The translations under genes and the position numbers were made by a program. Of a stretch of DNA of 64,000 nucleotides, positions 23,869 to 32,415 are shown piece after piece. The notes below the pieces were generated by a model, which saw only the letters and a program-made list of their open reading frames with translations, did not search any database and was not told the DNA's origin. How positions within the stretch are numbered: the first letter of the stretch is position 1; each line of letters begins with the position of its first letter. This DNA comes from Klenkia sesuvii (GTDB lineage: Bacteria > Actinomycetota > Actinomycetes > Mycobacteriales > Geodermatophilaceae), in assembly GCF_037083825.1 (NCBI RefSeq), contig NZ_JBAPLU010000006.1:62001-126000 (forward strand). Reading direction: 5' to 3'.

Positions 23869-24948
23869 ATGGGATCGGTCAAGGTCGCGATCGTCGGCGT
23901 CGGCAACTGCGCCGCGTCGCTCGTGCAGGGCGTCGAGTACTACAAGGAGGCCGACGAGACGCAGAGCGTCCCCGGCCTGATGCACGTGCGCTTCGGCGAC
24001 TACCACGTCTCCGACGTGCAGTTCGTCGCCGCGTTCGACGTCGACGCCAAGAAGGTCGGCCAGGACCTGTCCGCGGCCATCGGCGCCAGCGAGAACAACA
24101 CGATCACGATCTGCGACGTCCCGCCGACCGGCGTGACCGTGCAGCGCGGCACCACCCTCGACGGCCTGGGCAAGTACTACCGGCAGACCATCGAGGAGTC
24201 CGACGAGCAGCCCGTCGACGTCGTCGCCGCCCTGCGCGAGTCCGGCGCCGACGTCCTGGTCTGCTACCTGCCCGTGGGCTCCCAGGAGGCCGCGGAGTTC
24301 TACGCCCAGGCCGCGCTCGACGCCGGGGTCGCCTTCGTCAACGCCCTCCCCGTGTTCATCGCCGGCACGAAGGAGTGGGCCGACAAGTTCACCGCCGCCG
24401 GGGTGCCGATCGTCGGCGACGACATCAAGAGCCAGGTCGGGGCGACCATCACCCACCGCGTGCTGGCCAAGCTGTTCGAGGACCGCGGCGTGCAGCTGGA
24501 CCGCACCATGCAGCTCAACGTCGGCGGCAACATGGACTTCAAGAACATGCTCGAGCGCGAGCGCCTGGAGTCCAAGAAGATCTCCAAGACCCAGGCGGTG
24601 ACCAGCCAGGTCGACCGCGACATGGGCAAGGACAACGTGCACATCGGCCCCTCGGACCACGTGCCGTGGCTGTCGGACCGCAAGTGGGCCTACGTCCGGC
24701 TCGAGGGCCGCGCGTTCGGCGACGTCCCGCTGAACCTGGAGTACAAGCTCGAGGTCTGGGACTCCCCGAACTCGGCCGGCATCATCATCGACGCCGTCCG
24801 GGCCGCCAAGATCGCCAAGGACCGCGGCATCGGGGGCCCGATCCTGTCGGCGTCGTCGTACTTCATGAAGAGCCCGCCGGTGCAGTACAGCGACTCCGCG
24901 GCCCGCGACGCCGTCGAGGCCTTCATCCGCGGGGACGTCGAGCGCTGA
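23869..24948 (+). CDS. ino1: Inositol-3-phosphate synthase
   Basis: A 359-residue actinobacterial-type Ino1, converting glucose-6-phosphate to inositol-3-phosphate for phosphatidylinositol, mannosides and mycothiol. NAD-binding GVGNCAASLVQG starts at residue 10; catalytic and phosphate-binding blocks include GDDIKSQVGATITHR, LNVGGNMDFKNM and the Lys-rich SKKISKTQA. GAGGAGG precedes the ATG. Next to the DUF5318-ponA block as in mycobacteria. Confidence 0.95.
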   Translation: MGSVKVAIVGVGNCAASLVQGVEYYKEADETQSVPGLMHVRFGDYHVSDVQFVAAFDVDAKKVGQDLSAAIGASENNTITICDVPPTGVTVQRGTTLDGLGKYYRQTIEESDEQPVDVVAALRESGADVLVCYLPVGSQEAAEFYAQAALDAGVAFVNALPVFIAGTKEWADKFTAAGVPIVGDDIKSQVGATITHRVLAKLFEDRGVQLDRTMQLNVGGNMDFKNMLERERLESKKISKTQAVTSQVDRDMGKDNVHIGPSDHVPWLSDRKWAYVRLEGRAFGDVPLNLEYKLEVWDSPNSAGIIIDAVRAAKIAKDRGIGGPILSASSYFMKSPPVQYSDSAARDAVEAFIRGDVER

Positions 24949-24974
24949 GCACCGGGCCGGCATGCCCCGCTTCG

Positions 24975-24980
24975 TACGCT
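24975..24980 (+). promoter_or_regulatory. Leaderless -10 (TACGCT) of the lipoprotein gene
   Basis: TACGCT ends six bases before the ATG at 24987, 26 bases past the ino1 stop, so the lipoprotein has its own promoter. Confidence 0.5.
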
Positions 24981-24986
24981 GGGGGC

Positions 24987-25763
24987 ATGCCGGCCCGACC
25001 CCGTCTGATCGCCCTGCTGCTCGCCCTCGCCGTCACGGTGCTGGCCGGCTGCAGCGACGGGTCGGCGGCGGCCGACCGCGAGCCCGGTGACCCGGTGACC
25101 AGCGAGGAGGCCGACACCCTCGCGGGGTTGCTGCACCGCAACGTCACCGAGGGCGGGGCCGACGTCACCGTCACCGCGCCGTACGCCGAGGGCGCGGTGC
25201 TCACCCTCACCGGCGAGGTCGACTTCGCCTCCGGCACCGGGCGCGCCCAGGCCGTGACCACCGGCAGCACCGGCCAGGCCACCGAGAGCCGCACCCTGTT
25301 CTTCACCGACACCGACCTCTGGTACGGCGACGTCCCCGGGCTCACCGAGGCCCTGGCCGCCGCCGGCCGACCGGGTGCCACCTACCTGGAGCGCCCCCTC
25401 TCCCCGCTGCAGGCCGGCGGGACGGCGTCCCTGGTCGACGTCCTGGTCCAGCTCGTCCTGAACCTCGCCGCCCCGGCCGACGACGACCCCCGCGCCATCC
25501 TCGAGCGCGGCTACACGTGGCAGGGCCAGCGCACCGTGGACGGGCAGCTGGCCTCGGTCTACCGCACCGGGTCCGGCGCCACCGTCGTGGTGTCGGCCGA
25601 GGACGAGCTGCTGCTGCAGTACGTGACCCGGCTGCCCGACCAGACGTTCGACGTCACGATCACGCTGGGCGACCACGGGTCGCGCACCATCACGCTGCCC
25701 GACGACGCCGAGACCGCGCTGGTCGCCGACTACCCGCAGATCGCCGACGAGCTCGGCTTCTGA
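24987..25763 (+). CDS. LppX/LprG-like lipoprotein
   Basis: A 258-residue lipoprotein: short basic N terminus, hydrophobic core and lipobox LAGC with Cys22. The mature part has the LppX_LprAFG pattern (SEEADTLAGLLHRNV, LTGEVDFASGTGRA, LFFTDTDLWYGDV, a long mid helix, then LASVYRTGSGATVVV). Relatives bind triacylated lipids and carry them across the wall, so a lipid-transport role is likely. A family palindrome (25,764 onward) follows the stop directly. Confidence 0.8.
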   Translation: MPARPRLIALLLALAVTVLAGCSDGSAAADREPGDPVTSEEADTLAGLLHRNVTEGGADVTVTAPYAEGAVLTLTGEVDFASGTGRAQAVTTGSTGQATESRTLFFTDTDLWYGDVPGLTEALAAAGRPGATYLERPLSPLQAGGTASLVDVLVQLVLNLAAPADDDPRAILERGYTWQGQRTVDGQLASVYRTGSGATVVVSAEDELLLQYVTRLPDQTFDVTITLGDHGSRTITLPDDAETALVADYPQIADELGF

Positions 25764-25827
25764 GGAAGGACCTCGTCGCCCCCCAGCACGGCTGCGCCGC
25801 GCCGGGACCCTGCGACGAGGCCGTTCC
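25764..25827 (+). repeat. Stop-codon-linked palindromic element, copy A
   Basis: Begins GGAAGGACC directly after the lipoprotein stop and ends GGCCGTTCC. CCTCGTCGC (25771-25779) pairs perfectly with GCGACGAGG (25812-25820), and GGAA/TTCC pair outside. The loop keeps the family core CCCCCCA...GGGACCCT. Confidence 0.8.
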
Positions 25828-25846
25828 ATCCGGTTCGGCATCAAAA

Positions 25847-25883
25847 CGGGAGGGACGGTCTCTTCCCCAGACCGTCCCTCCCG
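25847..25883 (-). terminator. Rho-independent terminator of yqgE
   Basis: 15-bp perfect stem (25847-25861 with 25869-25883), 7-base loop; on the minus strand it is followed by TTTTGA, a textbook U-tract. It sits 94 bases past the yqgE stop. It is the only U-tract terminator I see in the window. Confidence 0.85.
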
Positions 25884-25976
25884 CAGCGCTCAGTCTGCCA
25901 GAACGACCGCCCCCGTGCGAGACCTCTGGGGCAGGTGGGGCGCGCCGGCGACGCGGTCGACCGGCCGCGTCCTCCC

Positions 25977-26630
25977 TCAGTTCTGGGTGGGGTCCGGGGC
26001 GGCGGTCGAGAGCACAGCGCGCGGACCGGTCTGGCGGCGCAGCACGCGGTGCCACAGCGCGGCCCCGCCGTCCACGGCCAGCACGTCGTCGGCCTGCCCC
26101 CGGACGCAGGCCCAGGCCCCCTCGGCGATCTCGCCACCCAGCTGCCCCGGCGACCAGCCCGCGTAGCCGGCGAACACCCGCAACCCGGTGACGCCCGCGG
26201 CGGCCTGCCCGGGGTCGCCGTCGAGGTCGACCAGGTGCACGCCGTCGCCGACCGGCTGCAGCTGCGGCACCCCACCGGGCCCCGACGCCAGGCACAGCGC
26301 GGTCTCGCTCTCGCAGGGCCCGCCGACGTGGAAGACGCCGGGCGGCACCGCCAGGCCCGCCCAGCCGGGCAGGACGTCGGCGATGCGCACCTCGCTGGGC
26401 CGGTTCAGCACCACGCCGACGGTGCCGGTGCTGGAGTGGTCGACCACGTACACCACGGTGCCGGCGAAGTTCGGGTCGACCAGCAGCGGCATGGCCACCA
26501 GCAGCGTCCCGGCCGCGACGTCGGCGAGCGCACCGATGGTGAGCGGCGGCGTGCCGGCACCGGCGGACCGGCCCGCGGCGGAGGCGGCGGGTCGGCGGTC
26601 CGGGTCGGGCGACGGGGGCACCGCGTTCAT
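25977..26630 (-). CDS. yqgE: YqgE/AlgH family protein (UPF0301)
   Basis: A 217-residue YqgE/AlgH protein: GTLLVAMPLLVDPNFAGTVV, YVVDHSSTGTVGVVLNRPSE, FHVGGPCESETALCL and FAGYAGWSPGQLGGEI are all family blocks. Biochemical role unknown. It carries about 30 extra, disordered N-terminal residues (Pro/Ala-rich) compared with E. coli YqgE. Divergent from the MFS gene, with an 84-base spacer. Confidence 0.9.
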   Translation of the reverse strand: MNAVPPSPDPDRRPAASAAGRSAGAGTPPLTIGALADVAAGTLLVAMPLLVDPNFAGTVVYVVDHSSTGTVGVVLNRPSEVRIADVLPGWAGLAVPPGVFHVGGPCESETALCLASGPGGVPQLQPVGDGVHLVDLDGDPGQAAAGVTGLRVFAGYAGWSPGQLGGEIAEGAWACVRGQADDVLAVDGGAALWHRVLRRQTGPRAVLSTAAPDPTQN

Positions 26631-26702
26631 CCCGACCAGTGTGCCCCAGGACGGTGCCCGCAGGGGCCCCCGCGTGCGCGGCCGACCCGTCCGGGGCAGC
26701 CG

Positions 26703-26708
26703 TAGGGT
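26703..26708 (+). promoter_or_regulatory. Leaderless -10 (TAGGGT) of the MFS gene
   Basis: TAGGGT ends six bases before the GTG at 26715. Confidence 0.5.
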
Positions 26709-26714
26709 GCAGGT

Positions 26715-28007
26715 GTGGTCGGACGGGGCGCGGTGGCACGCCGCCTGCTGCGCCGCCCCGACTTCCGCCGGTTGCTGCTCACCCGGTTGGCCTCGCAGTT
26801 CGGCGACGGCATGTTCCAGGCCGCGCTCGCCGGCACGGTGCTGTTCAACCCCCAGCGGGCCGCCGACCCGGTCGACGTCGCCGCGGGGTTCGCCGTCCTC
26901 CTGGTGCCCTACTCGCTGCTGGGCCCCTTCGTCGGCGTGTGGCTGGACCGGTGGAGCCGCCGCCAGGTGCTCCTGGTGGCCAACGCGGTGCGCGCCCTGC
27001 TCGTGGCCGGGGTCGCCGCCCTGGTGGTCGCCGGTGTCGGGGGACCGGCGTTCTACCTGGCCGGGCTGGCCGTCTTCTCGGTCAACCGGTTCGTGCTGTC
27101 GGCGCTGTCGGCCGGGTTGCCGCACACCTGCGACCGGCCCTCGCTCGTGTCGGCGAACGCGCTGAGCACCACCGCCGGCGCGGTCTCCACCGTGCTGGGC
27201 GGTGGGGTGGCCATCGGTGTCCAGTCGCTGCTGGCCCGGGGCGACAGCGGCTACGCCGTCCTCGCGCTGTGCGCGGCCGGGCCCTACCTGCTGGGCTCGG
27301 CGATCGTCGCCGGTTTCGCCCGCGACCACCTGGGCCCCGACCACACCTCGCGGGCGGCCACGACCTCGGCCCGGGACGTGCTGCACGGGATGCTGGCCGG
27401 TGCCCGCCACGTCCTGGACTCGAGACCGGCCACCTGGGTGCTGACCCTCATGGCCGTGCACCGCATCTGCTTCGGGGTGCTCACGCTGCTCACCCTGCTG
27501 CTCTACCGGACCACCCTGGAGCCGGTGGGCCTGTTCTTCCCGGTCGGTCTGCCCGGGATCGCGCAGGTGCTGGGTGCCGGTGCCGTGGGCACGCTGCTCG
27601 CGGCGGTGCTCACCCCGCCGGCGGTGCGCCGGTGGGGCAAGGGCCGGTGGACGACGGGGGTGCTGCTGCTGGGCGGTGCCGGGCAGCTGGGCCTGGGCCT
27701 GCCCTTCCTGGCTCCGACCATCGTGGCGGCCGGCTTCCTGCTCGGGTTCGTCGCCCAGGCGGTGAAGATCTGCGTGGACAGCACCCTGCAGGAGGTCGTG
27801 CACGACGACTTCCGCGGCCGCGTGTTCTCCGTCTACGACGCGGTCTTCAACGTGACCTTCGTGCTCGCGCTGGTGCTCGGCGCCCTGACGCTGCCCGCGT
27901 CGGGGGCCAGCGTGCCGGCGCTCGTGCTGGTGGGCGTGCTCTACGTCGCCGCGGCCGCCGGGAACGCCGCGCGCGGCACGTTCGCACCGTCCCCCGCCCT
28001 CCGCTGA
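26715..28007 (+). CDS. Major facilitator superfamily transporter
   Basis: A 430-residue protein with about 12 hydrophobic helices. The N-terminal LLRRPDFRRLLLTRLASQFGDG and the loop GVWLDRWSRRQVLLVANA (motif A-like) place it in the MFS_3-type efflux group. Substrate unknown. Neighbours do not suggest one. It converges on pcnA with a 10-base gap. Confidence 0.85.
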   Translation: MVGRGAVARRLLRRPDFRRLLLTRLASQFGDGMFQAALAGTVLFNPQRAADPVDVAAGFAVLLVPYSLLGPFVGVWLDRWSRRQVLLVANAVRALLVAGVAALVVAGVGGPAFYLAGLAVFSVNRFVLSALSAGLPHTCDRPSLVSANALSTTAGAVSTVLGGGVAIGVQSLLARGDSGYAVLALCAAGPYLLGSAIVAGFARDHLGPDHTSRAATTSARDVLHGMLAGARHVLDSRPATWVLTLMAVHRICFGVLTLLTLLLYRTTLEPVGLFFPVGLPGIAQVLGAGAVGTLLAAVLTPPAVRRWGKGRWTTGVLLLGGAGQLGLGLPFLAPTIVAAGFLLGFVAQAVKICVDSTLQEVVHDDFRGRVFSVYDAVFNVTFVLALVLGALTLPASGASVPALVLVGVLYVAAAAGNAARGTFAPSPALR

Positions 28008-28017
28008 CCCGCGGAGG

Positions 28018-29484
28018 TCAGCGGGCGCGCCACCAGGCGAGCAGCTCGGCCTCGGCCTGCTCGGGGTCCAGCGGCCCGCGCTCCAGGCGCAGCTCCTTGA
28101 GGAACCGCCACGCCTCGCCGACCTCGCGGCCCGGGGGGATGCCCAGCAGCTCCATGATCCGGTTGCCGTCGAGGTCGGGGCGCACCCGGGCGAGGTCCTC
28201 GGCGGCCGACAGCTCGGCGATGCGCTGCTCCAGCGAGTCGTAGGTGGCCGACAGCGCCGCGGCCCGCCGCTTGTTGCGGGTCGTGGAGTCCGAGCGCACG
28301 AGCTTGTGCAGCCGGGGGAGCAGGTCACCGGCGTCGGTGACGTAGCGCCGGACGGCGGAGTCGGTCCACCCGCCCGACCCGTAGCCGTGGAAGCGCAGGT
28401 GCAGGAAGGTCAACCGCGCGACCTGCTCGATGACCTCCTTGGGGTACTTCAGCGCGGTCAGCCGCTTGCGCACCAGCTTGGCCCCGACCACCTCGTGGTG
28501 GTGGAAGGAGACCCGCCCGCGGGGCTCGTGCCGCCGCGTGGCGGGCTTGCCGATGTCGTGCAGCAGCGCGGCCAGCCGGAGCACGAGGTCCGGCGGGCTG
28601 CCGGGCTCCTCCAGGGCGATCGCCTGGTCCAGCACAGTGAGCGAGTGGGTGTAGACGTCCTTGTGCTGGTGGTGCTCGTCGATCTCCATGCGCAGCGCGG
28701 CCAGCTCGGGCAGGACGACGTCGGCCAGCCCGGTGGACACGAAGAGGTCCAGCGCGGCCCGGGGGGCCGGGTTCAGCAGCGTGCGGGAGAACTCCTGCTG
28801 GACCCGCTCGGCGGTGATCCGGCCCAGCTCGGGCGCCAGCGCGGTCATCGCCGCCACCACCTCGGGGGCCGGGGTGAGCCCCAGCTGCGCGACGAAGCGC
28901 ACGGCGCGCAGCATGCGCAGCGGGTCGTCGGCGAAGGAGTCCTCGGGGGCGCCCGGCGTGCGCAGCCGCCCGGCCAGCAGGTCACCCAGACCGCCGAAGG
29001 GGTCGGTGACCGTGCGGTCAGGACCCAACGACACGGCCATCGCGTTGACGGTGAAGTCCCGCCGGGCGAGGTCGTCGTGCAGCGAGCTGCCCCAGGCCAC
29101 CTCGGGGTTGCGGGACTCGCGGTCGTACCGGTCGGCCCGGAACGTGGTGATCTCCAGCCGCTCGCCGCGGACCTCGGCGCCCACCGTGCCGAAGGCGATG
29201 CCGGTGTTCCACGTGGAACTGGCCACCCCGTCGAGCACGGCCAGCGTCTGCTCCGGGGTGGCCGACGTGGTCAGGTCCAGGTCGCCGAGGCGGGCGGCGC
29301 CGGAACCGGCGGCGAGCAGCGCGTCGCGCACGGAGCCGCCGACCAGGTGCACCTCGTGGCCGGCGGCGGCGAACCGTTCGCCCACCGCGCCCAGCACCGG
29401 GGTGAGGTCGACCAGCTCGCGGACGGTCTGCTGCACGGCCTCGGGGACCGGCGCGGGTTCGGGACGCGGGAGCTCGTCGGACAC
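28018..29484 (-). CDS. pcnA: CCA tRNA nucleotidyltransferase
   Basis: A 488-residue class II nucleotidyltransferase with a C-terminal HD domain, which adds or repairs the tRNA CCA end. GGSVRDALL (about 49-57), catalytic DLD (68-70), RRDFTVNAMAV and DDPLRMLRAVRFVAQ are class II signatures; LLHDIGKP and HHHEVVGA belong to the HD part. GTG at 29484 follows TAGCCT by eight bases. A parS-like site lies inside (29205-29220). Matches the Rv3907c position in actinobacterial synteny. Confidence 0.93.
   Translation of the reverse strand: MSDELPRPEPAPVPEAVQQTVRELVDLTPVLGAVGERFAAAGHEVHLVGGSVRDALLAAGSGAARLGDLDLTTSATPEQTLAVLDGVASSTWNTGIAFGTVGAEVRGERLEITTFRADRYDRESRNPEVAWGSSLHDDLARRDFTVNAMAVSLGPDRTVTDPFGGLGDLLAGRLRTPGAPEDSFADDPLRMLRAVRFVAQLGLTPAPEVVAAMTALAPELGRITAERVQQEFSRTLLNPAPRAALDLFVSTGLADVVLPELAALRMEIDEHHQHKDVYTHSLTVLDQAIALEEPGSPPDLVLRLAALLHDIGKPATRRHEPRGRVSFHHHEVVGAKLVRKRLTALKYPKEVIEQVARLTFLHLRFHGYGSGGWTDSAVRRYVTDAGDLLPRLHKLVRSDSTTRNKRRAAALSATYDSLEQRIAELSAAEDLARVRPDLDGNRIMELLGIPPGREVGEAWRFLKELRLERGPLDPEQAEAELLAWWRAR
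29205..29220. promoter_or_regulatory. parS-like site inside pcnA
   Basis: TGTTCCACGTGGAACT contains the perfect 14-bp palindrome GTTCCACGTGGAAC, identical in its core to the site at 43,769. It encodes part of SSTWNTG in pcnA. Likely a ParB loading site about 18 kb from the dnaA origin region. Confidence 0.75.
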
Positions 29485-29492
29485 GACCAGCC

Positions 29493-29520
29493 AGGCTACT
29501 GAGGTCGACCGCGCTACCCT
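29493..29520. promoter_or_regulatory. Divergent near-leaderless -10 boxes of pcnA and the Nudix gene
   Basis: On the minus strand TAGCCT (29498-29493) lies eight bases before the pcnA GTG. On the plus strand TACCCT (29515-29520) lies seven bases before the Nudix ATG at 29528. The whole spacer is 43 bases. Confidence 0.5.
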
Positions 29521-29527
29521 GCAGAGC

Positions 29528-30004
29528 ATGGCTCCGACGGGCGGACGACGACGCCCGGGCCGACGTCTGCGCCGGGTGGACGAGACCTCGGCCGGCGGCC
29601 TGGTCGTGGCCGACGACGACGGCACCGGGCCGCGCGCAGCGCTCATCGGCCGCACCGACCGGCGGGGCCGCCTGCTGTGGTCCCTGCCCAAGGGGCACAT
29701 CGAGGCCGGCGAGACCCCCGAGGACACCGCCGTGCGCGAGGTGGCCGAGGAGACCGGCATCCGGGGCGAGATCGTGGCGCCGCTGGGCATCATCGACTTC
29801 TGGTTCGTCGCCGACGGCCGACGGGTGCACAAGACGGTGCACCACTTCCTGCTGCGCGCGACCGGTGGCGAGCTCTCCGACGAGGACGTCGAGGTCACCG
29901 AGGTCGCCTGGGTCCCGCTGAGCGAGCTCTCCGGGCGGCTGGCCTACGCCGACGAGCGGGCGCTGGTCGAGCGCGCCCCCGGCCTGCTGGCCGACAGCGC
30001 GTGA
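29528..30004 (+). CDS. Nudix hydrolase (MutT4-like)
   Basis: A 158-residue Nudix protein with a complete box (GHIEAGETPEDTAVREVAEE then TGI) and an Arg-rich N terminus (GGRRRPGRRLRR). In actinobacteria the gene between pcnA and the DUF6049/murJ pair is MutT4-like; a role in nucleotide or NADH cleanup is inferred. GTGA overlap with the next gene. Confidence 0.88.
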   Translation: MAPTGGRRRPGRRLRRVDETSAGGLVVADDDGTGPRAALIGRTDRRGRLLWSLPKGHIEAGETPEDTAVREVAEETGIRGEIVAPLGIIDFWFVADGRRVHKTVHHFLLRATGGELSDEDVEVTEVAWVPLSELSGRLAYADERALVERAPGLLADSA

Positions 30005-32415
30005 ACCGGCGGGCTGCCGGCGGCGCCGGACGCCCCGCGACCAGGGTGGTGGCCCTGACCTGGATCTCCCTGTCGGTGGCGCTGCTCGCCGCCGTGCTGC
30101 TGCCCGCGCCGCCGGCGGCCGCCGCCCCGGCGGGCAGCGCCCCACCGGTGGACGTCACGATCAGCTCGCTCGAGCCGCGCACGGTCACCCCCGACAGCAC
30201 GGTCGTGGTCGGCATGACGCTGACCAACGACAGCGACGACACCATCACCGACCTGTCGGTCCGGCTGCAGCGGGGGGAGCGGTTGACCAGCCGCGACGAC
30301 CTCGCGGCCGACGTCGCGGAGCCCTCGGCCGGCGAGGTCGCCCAGGCACCCTTCCAGCCCGTCACCAACACCGTCCTGGAACCGGGCGACGACGCCTTCT
30401 TCCAGTTCTCCACCCCGGCTGCCGACCTGGCCCTCACCGAGGACGGCGTGTACCCGGTGCTGGTCAACGTCAACGGCACCCGCGGCGGACTGGTCGAACG
30501 GGTGGGGGAGCTGTCGACCTACCTGCCCGTCTTCTCCGCCGCCACCAGCAGCCGGACGTCGGTGGCCTGGCTGTGGCCGCTGACCGACCGGCCGCACCGC
30601 GACGCCTCGGGTGCCTTCACCGACGACGAGCTCGCGGACTCCGTCGCCCCCGACGGCCGCCTCGACCGGGCCCTCGACGTGCTCGAGGAGCTGCCCGACG
30701 GCGGTCGCACCGTGCCGGTCACCCTCGCCGTCGACCCGGCCCTGGTCGAGGTGCTGCAGGAGATGGCCCGCGGCTACACCGTCGACGGCGCCACCGGGCG
30801 GGGCACGGCGGACGCGGTCTCCTGGCTGGACCGGTTGCGGGCGCTGGCCGCCGTCCACCCCGTGGTCGCCCTGCCCTACGCCGACGTCGACGCCGACGCG
30901 CTGATGTCGGCCGGGCTGCCCGGGGTGGTCACCCGGGCCCTGCCCGGCGCACCGGGCAGCACGGACGACGGCAGCACCGACGGCAGCGGTGACGGCAGCG
31001 GTGACGGCCAGGCCGCCGGCGCCCCGGACGGCAGCGGCGAGGTCGGCGCCGCGACCGGCAGCGCCGGTCCCACCGCCAGCACGGGCGCCACGGACGGCAG
31101 CGCCGGTCAGAGCGGCAGCGCCGGGGAGAGCGACGCCGGGGGGGCCGGGAGCAGCGGCGCGCAGATCATCGTCGACGCCCTGGGCACCACCCCGCGCACC
31201 GACCTGGTGTGGCCCGCCGGCGGGGTGCTGCGGGCCGACACCCTGGCCACGCTCACCGGCGCCGGCGTCGACCAGCTCGTGCTCGCCGAGGACGCCTACG
31301 CCGAGCCCGGTGCCGCGGTCGGCCGCACCGGGCGGGCCGCGGCCGCCCGGGTCACCGTGGACGCCTCCGGCGAGCAGCTGACCACGCTGGTGGCCGATCG
31401 GGTGCTGGGCGCCGTGGTCGCCGGCGCCGACACCGCCGCCGGTGGTGCCCGGGTCGCCGAGCAGCGCTACCTGGCCGAGCTGGGCGTGCTCACCTACCAG
31501 CTGGCCGCGGTCGACCCGGCGGTGGCGCAGACGGTCCTCGTGGTGCCCCCGCGCGAGGTGCAGGCCGACGCGAGCTGGGCCACCCCGATGCTCGCCGACA
31601 CCGTCGGCGAGCCCTGGCTGGCGCCGGCGTCCCTGACCGACCTCGCCGACGGGCCGTCCGCCGACGCCGGACCGCTCGTCGCCCCCACCGCGCCCCCGGC
31701 CCTGGGCGCGGCGGGGCTGGCCGACGTCGCGGCGGCGGTCGCGGTCCGCGACGACGTGGCCGCCGCCGTCGGCGAGGACGCCGACGACGCCCTGGCCCGC
31801 TACGACGCCGCGATCGCCCGCAGCTCCTCGGCCGCCTGGCGCGACGACCCCGACGGGTTCGCCGCGGCCGCGGCCGACGTCGCCCGCACGCTGCAGGGAC
31901 TGCGCGGCCAGGTCGGGCTCGTGCCCCCGGCCGACGGCACGTACAGCCTGGCCTCCAGCGATGCCCCGCTCGTGCTCACCGTCCGCAACGACCTCCCCTT
32001 CCCCGTGACCGTCGTGCTCGAGCTGCGGGCCCGCGCCGGGGTGGGCTTCGCCGCTGGGCCCGTGGCCCCGCAGCGGGTGGAACCGGAGTCCCGCACCGTG
32101 GTGACCGTGCCGACCACCGTCCGCCAGTCGGGGGGGTTCACGGTGGTCGCCCGGGTCACCACCCCGGCCGGGGGGCAGCTCGGGCAGGAGGTGGAGCTGC
32201 GGGTCAGCAGCACCGCCTACGGGCCGGTCACGCTGGCCATCACCGTCGGGGCCGCCGCCCTGCTGGGCCTGCTGTTCCTGCGCCGGCTCGTGCTGTTCGT
32301 CCTGCGCCGCCGCCGCGGGGAGGTCGCGCCCGCCGACGACGACCCGGCGGCGGTGGAGGGCGGGACCGGTGCCGGCCGGCCCCGGTCCGGACCGCCGACC
32401 AGGAGCCCGGTGTGA
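30001..32415 (+). CDS. DUF6049 family secreted/membrane protein (Rv3909-like)
   Basis: An 804-residue protein with a cleavable-looking signal (hydrophobic 15-36, then AAAAPAG), a large extracellular part and one C-terminal helix (LAITVGAAALLGLLFL) before a basic cytoplasmic tail. It always precedes MurJ in actinobacteria; role unknown but likely in peptidoglycan or lipid II export. Residues about 318-390 are an unusual Gly/Ser/Asp-rich insert. GTG start overlaps the Nudix stop; its TGA overlaps the murJ start. Confidence 0.85.
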   Translation: MNRRAAGGAGRPATRVVALTWISLSVALLAAVLLPAPPAAAAPAGSAPPVDVTISSLEPRTVTPDSTVVVGMTLTNDSDDTITDLSVRLQRGERLTSRDDLAADVAEPSAGEVAQAPFQPVTNTVLEPGDDAFFQFSTPAADLALTEDGVYPVLVNVNGTRGGLVERVGELSTYLPVFSAATSSRTSVAWLWPLTDRPHRDASGAFTDDELADSVAPDGRLDRALDVLEELPDGGRTVPVTLAVDPALVEVLQEMARGYTVDGATGRGTADAVSWLDRLRALAAVHPVVALPYADVDADALMSAGLPGVVTRALPGAPGSTDDGSTDGSGDGSGDGQAAGAPDGSGEVGAATGSAGPTASTGATDGSAGQSGSAGESDAGGAGSSGAQIIVDALGTTPRTDLVWPAGGVLRADTLATLTGAGVDQLVLAEDAYAEPGAAVGRTGRAAAARVTVDASGEQLTTLVADRVLGAVVAGADTAAGGARVAEQRYLAELGVLTYQLAAVDPAVAQTVLVVPPREVQADASWATPMLADTVGEPWLAPASLTDLADGPSADAGPLVAPTAPPALGAAGLADVAAAVAVRDDVAAAVGEDADDALARYDAAIARSSSAAWRDDPDGFAAAAADVARTLQGLRGQVGLVPPADGTYSLASSDAPLVLTVRNDLPFPVTVVLELRARAGVGFAAGPVAPQRVEPESRTVVTVPTTVRQSGGFTVVARVTTPAGGQLGQEVELRVSSTAYGPVTLAITVGAAALLGLLFLRRLVLFVLRRRRGEVAPADDDPAAVEGGTGAGRPRSGPPTRSPV

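Noticed and set aside
23661..23906. Longer N terminus of the DUF5318 protein
   Set aside because: The added residues are Cys/Arg/Pro-rich low complexity and would overlap the ino1 promoter; a TANNNT box supports the GTG at 23660.
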